A DNA stretch of 64,000 nucleotides, taken from Jacaranda mimosifolia (lineage: Eukaryota; Streptophyta; Magnoliopsida; Lamiales; Bignoniaceae). The notes below the pieces were generated by a model. It saw nothing but the letters and a program-made list of their open reading frames with translations, ran no database searches and had not been told where the DNA came from. The translations under genes and the position numbers were made by a program. The stretch is from contig CM032132.1 of NCBI GenBank assembly GCA_018894105.1, forward strand, positions 31,051,379 to 31,115,378, read 5' to 3'. Positions within the stretch are counted from its first letter, which is position 1. Every line of letters begins with the position of its first letter. Shown here piece by piece: positions 1 through 12,736 of the stretch.

Positions 1-2342
1 ATAGAGTCGGTTCGGACACATGTTTCTTATGAAGAACAAGTCCGAAGCCTTTGAAAAGTTCAAAGTGTATAGGAGTGAAGTGGAAAAGCAATTGGCGCTA
101 AGTATTAAAGCTATTCAATCGAATCGAAGATGAGAATACTTTAGCATTGAATTCTTGGATTATTTAAACGAGAATGAGATTCTCTCTCAATGGACTCCAC
201 TCAGCACACCCCAATACAATAGAGTAGCCGAGAGGAGAAACTGTACCTTGTTGGACATGGTACATTCCATGTTGAGCTTCTTCGATGTGCTAATATCCTT
301 TTTAGGATACGTCTTAGTAACGACAGCGAAGTTACTAAGTGTAGTACCTTCAAAGTCGGTGCCCAAGACACCATATAAGATATGGCTTGGCAAAGCATCC
401 TCTTACCATTATATCAAGGTTTGGGGATCTCCTGCCTACATAAGACGAACAGTGGGAGATAAGTTGGATGGTAGATCCATATTGTGCAAGTTTGTGGGAT
501 ACCCAAGAGAGTCTATGGGTTATTACTGTTTCTATGATCCCTCGGAACAAAAGGTGTTTGTTTTGAGGAACGCTAGCTTTTTGGAAAAGTAATTTCTATT
601 AGATAGAAGTGGCGTTGTTGTTGAACTCGGTGAAGTTCAAGATGATCATCAAATCCCACAAGTAGTAGAAACAAATATATATTAAAGAGCCTTACACACA
701 ACCTATAAGAAGCTCAGACCGAATCAAGAAGCAACCTGAAAAGTTCAAATTCCTTCATGAAATGGGCCAATGGGATAGTGATCCGAAGACCTATGAGGAA
801 ATTACGTTGGACATAGATTTGGGATGATGGTTTGAAGCTATGAGATCCAAAATAGACTCCATGTACTCAAATAAAGTATAGACTTTAGTAAATCCACCAA
901 AGGGAATAGTTCCCATTGGTCGCAAGTAGATCTATAAGCTAAAGCTTGGAGTAGATGGAGAAGTGGTAACTTTTAAGGCGTGATTAGTGGAAAAAGGTTA
1001 CACCCAAAGACTCGATATCAATTTTGAGGAAACCTTTTCACCGGTCGCTATGCCTAAGTCCATTCGAATTCTACTTGCCATAGTCACATATTATGACTAT
1101 AAGATATGGCAAAAGGATGTGAAAACTGCTTTCCTCAATGATGACATTTAAGAAAAAGTTTATATAGAGCAACCACAAAGTTTTACATCTAAGGGGAGTG
1201 AGCAAAAGTTTTGCAAAACTTCAGAGATCTATTTATGGACTCAAACAAGCATCCCGAAGTTAGAACATACGTTTTGACAAAACAATCAAATCGTTTGGCT
1301 TTGTTAAAAATGTGTATGGACCATGTGTGTATAAGAAGGCTAGTGAGAGTAGCGTACAGTTTATTGTGCTTTATATCGATGACATCATTCTCATTGTGAA
1401 TGAGGTACGAATGTTAGAGTGTACTAAAGTGTGATTATCTACATAATTCTCCATAAAGATTTGGGAGAAGCATTCTGTGTGTTGGGAATACATATCTATA
1501 GAGATAGATCTAGAAGGATGCTGGGGCTATCCCAAACCCCATACATTGACAAGATACTAAAGATGTTTAGTATGGAAGAATCCAAGCAGGAATTTCTTCC
1601 CATGGGACATGACATTCATCTCTCCAAGTCTATGCCCCCAAGATTGACAACGAGAGACAAAGTATGTCCCACATACCTTATGCCTCCACCATTGGGAGCA
1701 TAATGTATTCAGTTCAATGTACAAGACTGTATGCGGCACACTCGCTAAGTATTACGGATAAGTTCCAATCTAATCCTAGTGAGAGTCACTAGATAACCAT
1801 TAAAGCAATCCTTGAGTACTTGAGAAGGATTAAGGATTTGTTTTTGGTATACAACAATGGAGAATTAAAACTCGAAGGATTTTCGGATTCAAGTTTCCAG
1901 TCGGACGTAGATAACCTCAAATCTACTTCTGGATTTATATTTTGCCTCAATGGCAGCTTGTTAAGTTGGAAGAGTTTCAACAAGACACCACAGCGGAGGC
2001 AACCATTGAGGTGAAATACTTTGTAGATTTGGAAATCGCAAAAGAAAGTATTTGGATAAAAACTTAATCCAAGAGTTGGATGTAGTGCCTAGCGTACATA
2101 AGACTACAATTGTCTTTGGAAGACAATTTCGGACTTGAGCCAAGATCTCATCAGTGATCCAAACATGGTAAATGCGTTATCATTTGATATATGATATCAA
2201 TTAATAGAGGCAACAACTGAGTAGACCATGTTGCCTCATAAAAGAATTTAGCAGAACCACTGTCTAAGCACCTAAAAGCAAAAGGTCTTTGAAGAATATC
2301 TTAGGAAGATGGGTCTCAAGGCTATGGGAATTGGCTTTAGGG
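1..2342 (+). pseudogene. Ty1/copia (Angela-type) pol relic, integrase to RNase H
   Basis: This is the 3' half of a retrotransposon polyprotein, cut by the window edge. Reading all frames gives, in order: the end of the integrase catalytic core (PQYNRVAERRNCTLLDMV, about 200-260, the usual copia NGVAERRNRTL-type segment), the integrase C-terminal part ending FVLRNASFLEK at 589, the reverse transcriptase with LYIDDIILI around 1370-1395 (active-site YxDD still present), and the RNase H region (SHIPYASTIGSIMYSVQCTR, about 1660-1720; FLVYNNGELKLEGFSDSSF, about 1845-1905). Numerous stops and frameshifts (for example after 592 and through 680-1200) make it non-functional. It runs into a polypurine tract and an LTR, which fixes orientation and family. 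The longest continuous piece is 155-592. Assignment to the Angela lineage rests on the wording of the integrase/RT and on the long LTR; a neighbouring Tork-type placement cannot be excluded. Confidence 0.9.
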
Positions 2343-2343
2343 C

Positions 2344-2354
2344 AAGTGGGAGAT
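2344..2354 (+). promoter_or_regulatory. Polypurine tract of the copia element
   Basis: AAGTGGGAGAT lies directly before the LTR start TGTTGAAATAG. The same motif, on the opposite strand, precedes the 3' LTR of the minus-strand relative at 25216-25226. It primes plus-strand DNA synthesis in LTR retrotransposons. Confidence 0.85.
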
Positions 2355-3967
2355 TGTTGAAATAGTACCCAGCAAGCCAATTAGATTGGCCCTGTAAAAG
2401 CTATTTCCTTGTAAAATAATCTTGATTGAATGATATTCTTTATATGGCCACCTTCATCTTATGCTTTATATTACTTCACTTGCATTTAGAAGAAGAAGCC
2501 CTTAGATAACACATGACTACGGGACTTGGTTTGGTGACCATGGAATAAGTCTTACAAAGTCGTGATCTTAAATCTTCCAAGTCATAGGATCTTACGACAT
2601 GGGGCATCTGAGATCCGGATAAACTTGCACTAACGATGCATAAATCCAAGAGTTAGATATTGCTCCATTCCATGAGCAATCTGTATGAGATACATGTACA
2701 TGTTAGTGGGTGCTTGTTAGAGAACAAGACACTGAAGACTCTCCGGAGAATCCACTAGATAGCCATAGTGGCAAGTCGGTAGTGATCAATTCTCCCGCTT
2801 ACGCTAGTGCATATTATTAGTCCTTTGACCTGAGGATCCATGGTGACCTTGTGTCCGATCCTCATGCTTTGACTCTTCCTTGACCACTAAACGGGTCATT
2901 CATTTGAGGTTGAGTATGAGCTACTTGGCATAGATGTTTGTGAGATCCAAGATGGAATCCAACTCCTCGCTTTTGTGAAGGGCGAGTGCATCTCCTATGT
3001 GTTCTATAATGATCGATTTCAAGAAATCCTTTAGCAATGTGGTGTGAAATTTTGGAAAAAGAGTTTTCCAAAGGTGAGGTCACACAAGGGAATCGAACAT
3101 TAAGAATAGAGACATAGTATCGAGGCTATTAGGGAGCCGGTAAATATCTTACCATAGGTCTATTTCGGGAGATAGGAGATGGAAGGACCATATTTGCATT
3201 GTATGCGTGAAGCTATGATGGTTCTCCATAATATTCATTTCGGCCAATTAGTTAGGCTCCATGGGCTTGAGGTTGTACATCGACCACAGAGATTGGGTAC
3301 TCTTCAATTAATGAGATTAATTGAATTAAGTTGATTAGTTTAAAGGAGTTTTAAACTAAAATGAATATAAGATATTCAAAAGTCACAAAGAGTTGTGAGT
3401 CCATGTCCGATGAACGGTAGAACCTATTGGGTCACACACAAAAGCCAAATAGCTTCCAAAATTGGTAGAGTAATTTTCTAATGGTTAGAAAATTCACCTC
3501 TTTGGTGACTGATTTTCAATGGTCCAATCCAACGGTCAATTTTGGCTTGATTAATTTAAGTGTTAAATTAATCAACTAATTTAAGAGTTGAATTGGACCA
3601 ATAATTAAGGAGTTAATTATTTGGTACCATGTTGACCATCAATTAGACAAGTTAACTTAAAGTGTTCAGTTGATTAATTTAAGCTTAAGAGTTAAACTTG
3701 TTTGATTTAAGAGTTAAATCAAAGGTTAATTAATTAAATTAAAGCATTTAATTTAATTAATGGGAAGAATACTTTTTTGGAGGAAAAATTTAAATGAAGT
3801 GTTCATTTAAATTAGCATCTTAATTAATTTGGAATTAGATTACAAATGAAATTGAAATGCACATGAAATTCAAGTAAGACTTGAATTTGAATTTGGCCAA
3901 CTTGGCATGCCACTTGGGTTGTCACCTTGAGGAAGGTGTGATGCCAACTAGCATTACACCTTCCACC

Positions 3968-4023
<56 letters not shown>

Positions 4024-4622
4024 CATGCAAAATTCCAAATTAATTTGCTGAAAAGTGTAAGAATTAGATTATTGCATTCCCTCTAAAATCTCTCTCTCCA
4101 TACATTGCATCATGAGTTGAAGCTTTGCATTTCTTTTTCTTCCAAACTTGAAAATCAGCCTTCTTTACCTCATTTTCTCCTCTCTAACTCCAACTTCTAG
4201 TGAGGAGAAATTGGAAGATTGTTTGGTGTGTGGATCATATCAATAGAGGCAAGGCACTTGACTTGCTCAGTTTTGGAGATCCACCTGCAGCAGCTTCTGG
4301 TTGGAAATTTTTTCTGGAGCGATCCAGAAGACTTTTTGGCTCTAATTTTTCACAACATCTTCCCCTATGTGTGGAGGTGTTTCATATTTAATTTCGTGAT
4401 TTTTGGAGCAATATAGCCTGGGAAAACAGTGTCGTCTTTCCGTTGTGCTAGTTCCAAACAGTTTCCAGATTCGTGAGAGAGAGTTGATTTTCTCCCTATT
4501 TTTGAGCTACAAGAGGTAGTTTTTCATCCTAATCTAGATCTGTAGCATGACTAGATCCTTGGTAGCTTAGTTATTTTCAAGCTTATGAAGTTTTGATTTA
4601 TGGATCCTAGTGCTACTCTTGA
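2355..4622 (+). repeat. 3' LTR of the plus-strand Angela-type copia element
   Basis: The LTR begins TGTTGAAATAGTACCC after the polypurine tract and ends near GCTACTCTTGA; relatives end CTTCA. At about 2.27 kb it is long for copia, which is typical of Angela-type elements. The same sequence recurs on the minus strand at 5642-7873, 10519-12736, 23033-25215, 30975-38356 (interrupted) and 22335-41600 (interrupted). Shared landmarks are the AGCAAGCCAATTAGATTGGC segment just inside the start, the AT-rich TTAATTAA stretch around 3300-3780, and the GGATCCTAGTG segment near the end. The TATA-like region at about 3970-4020 has become a long microsatellite palindrome. The element's 5' end lies outside the window, so its TSD cannot be checked. 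Confidence 0.9.
3968..4023. repeat. (TC)n(TA)n(GA)n palindromic microsatellite
   Basis: About ten TC units are followed by about eight TA units and about ten GA units. Because TC and GA are complementary and TA is self-complementary, the whole tract is a near-perfect inverted repeat able to form one hairpin. It occupies the place where other LTR copies have a short CTATATCTATATATAG-type TATA box (about 11130, 23650, 31590), so it looks like an expansion of the LTR promoter region. Confidence 0.9.
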
Positions 4623-4804
4623 ATGTCTCCTCTTAATTGATGATTATCAAAAATATCAGAAAATGTTACAAAATTGATATTAACTGAATTTAATGTAAGT
4701 TCAAGACACATAAGGGCTCTAACCATATTTTTACTTGTGATCAATCCATAGATACCAATAGAAAATAAATAGGCACTCAAAACAAGTATATGTTCGAGCA
4801 TCAT
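4623..4804 (-). pseudogene. ndhE: Chloroplast ndhE fragment (nuclear plastid DNA)
   Basis: Read on the minus strand from 4804, the frame starts [20 protein letters not shown] and continues through [16 protein letters not shown] and [11 protein letters not shown]. This is the N-terminal half of NdhE, the 11-kDa NuoK-like membrane subunit of the plastid NAD(P)H dehydrogenase, normally about 101 residues. Similarity stops after about 59 residues (QLRGDI), exactly where the copia LTR begins, so the gene is cut there. The codons are otherwise uninterrupted, suggesting a fairly recent transfer. Upstream bases to about 4925 have the look of the plastid psaC-ndhE spacer, but that border is a guess. 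Not expected to be functional: the N-terminal stub lacks the third transmembrane helix and sits between retrotransposons. Confidence 0.88.
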
Positions 4805-4925
4805 TAACTAACTCCTTATCAATCTTGATTCATTTCAATTTGAACAATAATTCAATCGATTCGATTCTAAGAAGTCTGGAACAAAACATGGGAATAGATT
4901 GGTTATAGATCGATATAATATTGGA

Positions 4926-5626
4926 GATCAAAGCATTCAAATACTTCAAAAAATGTTGGATAACTAGCATAATGATTATACTAAGAAGAAGAAGCTTGGA
5001 AGAGCAAATTAGATTAAAACATAAAACAATTTCATCAAGGAAAATATGCTAAAAATTGCCCAAAATTTTCATAAAAATGGCAAGTTTACCCCCAATTTTA
5101 CCTTATTTTAGTGCCAAAAAGTGTATAAACGATTTAGCAAAATTACGCAAGAGATTGCATACATCGCTCGTCCATACGGCAGCACAGCCCGCGTGCCGCA
5201 GTAAAGCATAGCATGCCAGACATGCTCACAGGTTGTTAGGTGCGCGTGCACAACGTGCGCCGTTCCTGCCTACAGGAGGGCGGTGTGCACAGTTACTGTG
5301 TTTTTTTCTTTTTATTTTAAACTTGAGTTTAATCCAACGCTTTGGCAACCTCCTCAACACATTTTTGAACAACTCAAAGCCATCCAACACCAAAAATGCA
5401 TACCAAAAATTAAATCTCATTTAATCATACAATTAACTACAAACTTCAATCAAATTGAAATTTCCACATTAGATTACATTTAAGCATGCTTCCAAAACAT
5501 AATCAAACCCATATCCATTGTCAACATGATCCAAAATCCATCAATTAGACTAAAACCATGTGATAATTTCATCAACTCATCACATCATCAATGAACAAAA
5601 ATTTAAAACATAAGAGGCATGAGATT
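4926..5626 (-). other. Untranslated leader of a truncated minus-strand copia element
   Basis: No gene is seen. The segment lies on the internal side of the primer site at 5627-5641, and in position and composition it matches the leader of the complete relative at 28996-30959. Both are AT-rich, with a GC-rich patch rich in GTGCGC-type words (5160-5290 here, 30340-30450 there). The gag-pol part is missing; the leader is cut at the plastid-DNA junction. The left border is approximate. Confidence 0.55.
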
Positions 5627-5641
5627 GGCTCCAATACCACT
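5627..5641 (-). promoter_or_regulatory. Primer-binding site (initiator tRNA-Met type)
   Basis: The minus strand reads AGTGGTATTGGAGCC, matching the copia consensus TGGTATCAGAGC with small changes. It directly abuts the CTTCA end of the LTR at 5642, identifying that LTR as the 5' LTR of a minus-strand element. Confidence 0.8.
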
Positions 5642-7873
5642 TGAAGGAAGATTAGGAAGGAGGAGAAGCTTGAATTTCAAATTTTCAACTAACAACATAG
5701 GAAGCTAAACATTTAATCAAATTAAATATCTCATCCAAATGATCATCTCATGCAACATAAATAGATTTGGCTAGAAGACACACCTTTGTATAGCACTTCT
5801 TTTGTACAAGATGTTGACTTAAGGTTCAACCCAAATTACACCCCTTGAACTCTTCTAGTATTCCACACCAAAAGGGATCTACATCTTGGCAATGAAAAGG
5901 CACCACACCGATGGAAGAACAAATGCTCTTCCTCCAAAGGTATTTACATACCAAGTAGACTTCATACCTTCAAGAAGATAGCCAGGGATTATCTTCAAGG
6001 CTTGGAGGAAGAAGAAGACTAGAGAGCACTTTTGGCGAAAGAAGAAGACTAGAAGAGATGATAACTTTTGGAGCTGGAATTTTTTTCAACACATGGCCAA
6101 TGGATAATAAGACTAAAGAGGTGGCCACTCTAGGATATTTATAGGTAAATTTTGACTCCAAAAAATGTGACTCACATATACATAATCCTATATATATTGT
6201 GATCATATCTTCCATTATCATGGAATATTCACTAAGATTATATCTAAGTGATCCATTTAAAATGACATAGTGTGCACCCACCACACTAGATACCATATAG
6301 TGTGTCACACTTCCCACATCATGGGATATTATATATGTATATATAAAAAACTCACATCTTCCATCTTAGGGAATATTTATATATACAATATATATATATA
6401 TATATATATTAGGTTCACACTTTCTGTCTTATGTAAATGATCCTATTGGTCTACCTATGATCTCATCACATTAGATCATGCTCTTCTAGTCTAAATGGTC
6501 AATAAATTGGTCCTAATTCCAATTTTAATGCCAATTTATGGTCCATAAATTTGTCTTTACAAATTCTTCTCTTAATTAAATAATCACATTATTTAATTAA
6601 ATTAATTCCACACTTGAATTAATTATAATTAGCTTCAATTAAATAATCAAATTTTTTAGTTAAACTAATTTAGCTCCTTAAATTAATCAAGCCAATTCAT
6701 TCCGTCTTCTCTATCCAACTATTATCTGACACTTAGATAATATCCATTGTGAAAACACTTTAGCTTTTGTGCATGACACATTGAGTTCACCAATCAATTA
6801 GACATGGGCTTGCAACTCCTTGCGATTTAATTGCAAATAGTAAAATACTATTTCGATCAATTAAACTCTTTTAATTGACCACTCTAGAATTAATCTCCAT
6901 TAATTCAATAATACACAATCTCCATGGTCGATGGCTATCCACTATCCACAAGCCCATGGAGCCTAATCAATAGGTGAAATCAACTTGTGTGAACCCTTCT
7001 GCTTACGAGTACAATGCAAATATGGTCCTTCTATTTTTTTTATCTCTGGATAGGGGCCTAGGTCGAGATATTCATCAAAACCTTAATAGCCTTAATAACT
7101 ATGTATCTACTCTTAACGATCAATTCTTTGGCGACCTTAACTTTGGAAACTCTTTGCCAAATTATCCCCATGCCTTGCATAAGGCTTTCTTGAATCAAAC
7201 ATCATAGAATACATAAAAGATCGACTCATTCAACAAGGATGGGCAAAATGGATCCTTTATTGATTCTCACGAGCCTCCGCATACAAGTGACCTATACCCA
7301 AAACACACACTTTGTGACCTGCTAGGTCACTAGTGTATAAATTAAAGCATAAGCACCAGCATACGAGATTGCCATGAAACCTCAAGTCAAAGGACTAATT
7401 ATATGCACTATTGTAAGCTTAGATAATCATCCTCTCCAACATGCCACATCGACTACCTCGAGGATTTCTCAACATCGAATCCTCAGTGAACTTATGATCC
7501 CTAAACAAGCACCCATTAATGTTTACCAATGTCCAGTACACCAAATGCCTATGAAATGGGGCATCATCCAACCCTTGGAACGTACATCATCAATGCAAGT
7601 CTATCCAAATCTATGATGCCATTGTTTCATAGATTCTATGGTTTGGAGTGATTTTAAGATTACAACCATAGAGACACGTTTCATGATGTAGTCAACTATT
7701 GACATATACCATGTCCTATAGTCATGTATGACCTTAAGGGCTTCAATCAAATGCTTAATGAAGAAGCTTAAGATGAAGATGGTCAATAATAGGATTACAT
7801 TAATCAAATAGGAGTACATCATAAGAGTAGTTATATGCTAATCCAATTGGCTTGCTGGGGTACTACTCTAACA
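5642..7873 (-). repeat. 5' LTR of a truncated minus-strand Angela-type copia element
   Basis: On the minus strand it starts TGTTAGAGTAGTACCCC (right end, 7873) and ends CTTCCTTCA (left end, 5642), followed by a primer-binding site. Length is about 2.23 kb, as in other copies in this window. The middle (about 6100-6480) carries AT-rich microsatellite expansions not seen in its relatives, including a TA run around 6380-6410. Short open frames inside it, such as 5970-6317, have no recognisable product. Confidence 0.85.
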
Positions 7874-8703
7874 TGAGTGTATGGGAGAATGTGTTGAGAA
7901 TGAAATTATGTATGATTGTATAATGAGAGAAAAATAGATTTTACTATTAATGTATTATTATGTAAGTTTTTATCTAATTGGAGGTGTCAAATCAAGTTCT
8001 TATATTATTATATATTATTTTTATACTAACATAATAATTAAAAAATATATATTTATATTAAAATAATGATAACAAGATATATATATTATATATGTATCGT
8101 CGACCCCCTCGACCAGAACCAGGTATGGTATACAACCTGAGTAGCTCGCCAACCTACGAGGTCAATCTCCCATGCAAACTCGACCTACTTTAAGGCATGC
8201 GGCACTAGTAGAAATAAGGTCCATAAAGAGCAGTGCGTTTGACTATCTCGATCTCCTTGGGTTAACCAACTTTTGCGCCTGAGCACAGTCACATTTAATG
8301 CATTTCCTATTCATACTCAACTGGTTACTTCCACATTAAATACATCTAAACCAACATTCTATCCGCATTAAATGTGCTATCAATCAGTCAACATTGCATT
8401 AAATGTGGGAGATTTGCTTATATTTCCAGTCGACAAGGGGTACTGTGGTGTCCTAGGGGTCCCACACCGTGATATTAACCTTTTCCAAGAGATTTTCCTT
8501 TCAAGAATCAATGCTAAGGCAAATTAACAAAAATGGCAAATTACATTAATAAGAAATAACTTATGCATTTATATTATGTGTAATGTCTAAACTTATCTTT
8601 AATTCTCGATGAGTATACATATATTGATACTTGAAGTATAACACCAATGCCGCCATGGCTATAAGTTTTATTATGTACATACGTAAACCTATCAATTTGG
8701 GTA
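7874..8703. other. Gene-free spacer with a gypsy-LTR-like patch
   Basis: AT-rich sequence without a recognisable gene. The GC-richer patch at about 8095-8450 (GTCGACCCCCTCGACC, repeated CATTAAATG words) resembles the U3 of the Tat-type LTRs at 44231 and 54484, which also have CGACC clusters and TTTAATAC/CATTAATG words. It may be a fragment of a related gypsy LTR; this is a resemblance by eye only. Confidence 0.35.
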
Positions 8704-8711
8704 CATCCGAA

Positions 8712-9935
8712 TAGGGGTGGCAATTTTCAACATGATAAGATAACCCAACATGAGTTAGACACGAAAAATTGGGTTTATGTTGACTCATTTTGGATTCTAG
8801 TCCAACAAGTTCGACACGAATAAGAACCCAAAGAAAATGGGTTGGGTTGGGTTGGATTGAATTTCAAATTACATGAACAATCAAAAATTTGATTATGGGT
8901 CACATGACAACCCGAACCCACCTGACCAACTCAACCCAATTCGAATTAAATAAATAAAATTTAAATCTTTTTAGGAGTAAAAATATAAAATAAAAAAATA
9001 AAGCTTGAAATTTTGAACTTTCGTAATATCAAAATTACTCATTTGGCATTTTTTGGTCTTGTTTATTTTCACTACCATATAGGATGGATCATTACAATTT
9101 TAAATTCCTTCTAATGGTTATTTTTTTATCCAAGTGGACATGAAAATTGTATTGCAAAGAGTTAACAAAATATTGTTTTAACTACTGAATTGTCCTACAA
9201 GTTTTTTTAGGCTATACAAATGCAAGATTTTGCATATATAAATAGATAAGAATTCTTTCTTTTGGGATGTTATATAAAAATATTAAAGACTTAAATAAGT
9301 TTTTATAATAAGTTATGTGTATAATTTAAAATATTTGTTTACTTATTGAATCGATGATATATTTTTATTGATTTATTATTGCTTAATTGAATCAATATAA
9401 AGTTAAAAAAATAATGGTATTAATTTTAAAAAGTTCAAAGAGACAATTTAATCGATACAAAAGATCCAAAACTGAAAGAGAGTTGGTGAGTAAAACTTGG
9501 AGAAGTATGATATTTTTAAAAATAAGGTACTTTTTTATTTCAATATTTTTATGATGCAAATAGATACTAGAAAATGAAATGGAAAAAATTCCTAAAAATC
9601 AATATATTGTGTAGTTCAATTAAAATTAGTTGAGTGCATTTGTGATGTTATAATGAGAACTCCTTACTCCTATTCTAATTTATTAATAATTAAAAATAGA
9701 TCAAATTAAATAATAAAAGTACAAAAAAGTTTCTAAAATTCAAATAAATATTCAAAATAATTATTTTAAAAATCAGGTTGACTCGAACCTGACCTGATAC
9801 GAACCAGGTTAGGTTAGGGTTGAGCACTTTCAAGTTATCATTAGGCTGGGTTGGGTTCGGGTTGAGAAAATTAATGTTATACCTCTACTTCAAATCAACC
9901 TGAACCCGCCCGACCCACCTAAATTGCCACCCCTA
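8712..9935. mobile_element. hAT-like non-autonomous element, 1.2 kb
   Basis: Terminal inverted repeats TAGGGGTGGCAATTT (8712) and AAATTGCCACCCCTA (ending 9935) are flanked by 8-bp target duplications CATCCGAA (8704-8711) and CATCCAAA (9936-9943), one mismatch apart. Eight-bp duplications and this terminus fit the hAT superfamily. The subterminal regions are rich in GGGTT/AACCC words such as GGGTTGGGTTGG and the interior is AT-rich; no transposase is encoded. Confidence 0.8.
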
Positions 9936-9943
9936 CATCCAAA

Positions 9944-10388
9944 CTCAAACAAAAGGTAATTTCTTCTTATTCTAATCCCAAGGCTTTCTTCTGGTTTGAC
10001 CATTCTAGCTTTATCTATGTAAAGAAAAATAAGAGAGTGTGTCCAAATGACTCAGTAAGGGAGATTGGATGGAGTTACTTGTATAGAACTTATTCTACAG
10101 TGGAAGATAGTAGAGTGAGAAATATGTATGAATAGGATAAGAAAATGTTACGATGACTCGTTTGTATAATAAGATCTTATAATAAATGTTTTACGAGTCG
10201 TATGCATATATATTTGAAATATGTTAAAGTTTCACACAAATCATGAGGTGATTTAATTAAATTACTTATTCGAATCAGAAAAATCATAATCACATCAAAC
10301 ATTTCATGTAACTCCATCACTATCCCGTACCAGAGAGGTAAACTCATAAATCTTAATGATTTTCATGTTCAGATTCAAGTGTATAGGG
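9944..10388. other. Gene-free spacer
   Basis: AT-rich sequence between the hAT-like element and the repeat array; no gene, RNA or terminal repeat recognised. Confidence 0.6.
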
Positions 10389-10513
10389 TTCTAGAGGTGG
10401 CCCCATCGAATATTCCCTGTCAATGCACATGGCATTTAGATCCCTACAATTCATTTCATGAAAAATAAAATAGGATTTATCATTTAATGTACAAAATATA
10501 GTTGAAAGATGTC

Positions 10514-10518
10514 TAGTA
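10514..10518. repeat. Target-site duplication TAGTA (left)
   Basis: TAGTA directly before the LTR end at 10519; the identical TAGTA follows the LTR at 12737-12741. Confidence 0.85.
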
Positions 10519-12736
10519 TGAAGGTTAGTAAGCCACTAGGATCCAATAATAAAACTTCAAAAGCTCAAATTAACTGGTGCTTATCGCTTAACAAGGATCT
10601 AATCATGCTAGCAATTCAGATTTGGTTGGAGTGTTACCTCAAAAAGAAAATTTCCAAGGTCATAAGGGTGCACTTCACCGATCCAGATTCTGGCAGACTC
10701 TGGCATAGCAAAGAAACAACAATTTTTCCTTGGTTAGAGTGCTCCAAAAATCACCCAAAAAAAAATTTGGAACTTCTAAGCTCCTTGAGAAATGTTCTGT
10801 AAAAAATGCAGAGCTAAAATTGATTTGGATCGCTTTGAAAAGATTCAGCAAATGACTGCTCTATTCCAGTAGATCTCCAAAGCTAGCAAATCAAATGCTT
10901 TACCTTTATTGATATGATCCACACACCAATTGATCCTCCAAATTCCACTCACTTTTGGCTGGAGAAATGAGTAAAATATCAACGGTGAAGGCCAATTTGA
11001 GGTAGGAGAAAAAGAATGAAAGCAAGGCTTCAACCCATGATGCAATGCTTGGAGGGAGTTTTGGAGGGAATTGTGATAGAATATAATTCTTCACACTTTG
11101 CACAAAATTATGGCCTATCTTTTCTCTCTATATCTATTTATAGATGTTGGATGGTGTGATGCCACACCTTCCATTGGGGAGGGGGGCAAGTAGGGTGCCA
11201 AGGTGGCAATTTTGAATTCAAATCTCATTTGAATTTCATGTAAATTTTAATTACTTTTGAAATCTAATTTCAAATTAATTAAGATGCTAATTCAAATGAG
11301 CCTTTCATTTGAATTTTCCCTCCAAAATGTATTCTTCTCTTTAATTAAATTAAATAATTTAATTAATTTATCCTTGACTTAACTCTTAAGTCAAGAAGCT
11401 TAACTCCTTAAACTTGATTTTGTTAATTTGACTCTTTAAACTAACTTGACCAATTGATGGTCACTTGGCACCAAATAATTAAATCCTTAATTATTGGTCT
11501 AATTTAACTCTTTAAATTAATTAATTAATTTAACACTTAAATTAATCAAGCCAAAAATTGACCTTCAATTTGGTACCTCAAAATCGATCACCAAGGAGTA
11601 ATTTTCTAACTCTTAGAAAATTGCTCCATTAACTAGGAAGCTAATTGGCTTTTGTGTGTGATCTAATAGGTTCTACCACTCATTAGACATGGGCTCATAA
11701 CTCCTTGTGACTTTTGAATATCATATATTTATTTTAGTTTAAAACACCTTTTAAACTAATCGACTCAATTCAATTAATCTCATTAATTGAAGAGTATCTA
11801 ATCTCTATAGTCGATGTCCAACCTCAAGCCCATGGAGCCCAACTAATTGGCTAAAATGAATGCTTTTGGAGAACCATTATAGCTATATGCTTACCATACA
11901 AATATGGTCATTCTGTCTCCTATCTTCCGAAAGACGCTTGGGGCAAGATATTTGTTGGCTTGCTAATAGCCCCGATACTATGTTTCTATTCTCAATGCTC
12001 AATTCCTTTATATGAACTCACCTTTGGAAAACTCCTTTTTCAAATTGTCATACCACATTGCGCAAGGATTTCTTGGAATCAATCATTATAGAACACACAA
12101 GAGATATACTCACCCTTCATAAAAGTGAGGAGTCAGATTCCATCTTGGATCTCACAAACCTCTATGCCAAGTAGCTCGTACCCAACCTCAACCCAAAAGA
12201 CCCGCTAAGTGGTCAAGGAAGAGTTAAGATATGAGAACCAAACATAAAGTTACCATGGATCCTCAGGTCAGAGAACTAATAATATGTACTAGCGCAAGCT
12301 AGAGAACTTGCCTCTACCGAATTGCCACTACGGCTATCTAGTGGATTCTCTGGTGGATCTTCAATACATTATTCTCTAACAAACACCCACTAACATGTAC
12401 CCATATCTCATATGATTGCTCATGGAATGAAGCAATATCCAACTCTTGGATTTATGTATCGTTAGTACAAGTCTATCCGGATTGTAGATGCCCCGTCTCG
12501 TAAGATCCTATGACTTGAAAGATTTGAGATCACGACCGTGTAAGACTTATTCCATGGTCACCAAACCAAGTCCCGTAGTCATGAGTGATCTAAGGGCTTC
12601 ATCCAAATGCAAGTGAAGTAATAAAGAGCATAAGATGAAGTTGGTCATATAAAGAATATCATTCAATCAAGATTGTTGTGCAAGGAAATAGCTTTACAAA
12701 GCTAATCCGATTGGCTTGCCAAGCACTATTTCAACA
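10519..12736 (-). repeat. Solo LTR of the Angela-type copia family
   Basis: On the minus strand it starts TGTTGAAATAGTGCTTGGC (right end, 12736) and ends CTAACCTTCA (10519). It is 2218 bp long and flanked by perfect 5-bp duplications TAGTA. No internal region, primer site or polypurine tract is present, so it is a product of LTR-LTR recombination. A TATA-like CTATATCTATTTATAG lies at about 11130-11145. The middle (about 11220-11800) is the TTAATTAA-rich part common to the family. Short open frames at 10509-10802 and 10845-11103 fall wholly within LTR sequence and are not genes. Confidence 0.9.

Noticed and set aside
4613..4804. A functional nuclear ndhE gene
   Set aside because: Only the first ~59 codons are present, there is no transit peptide, and it is cut by an LTR.
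5970..6317. 115-residue minus-strand open frame
   Set aside because: Entirely within an LTR, not conserved in the other LTR copies, no domain.
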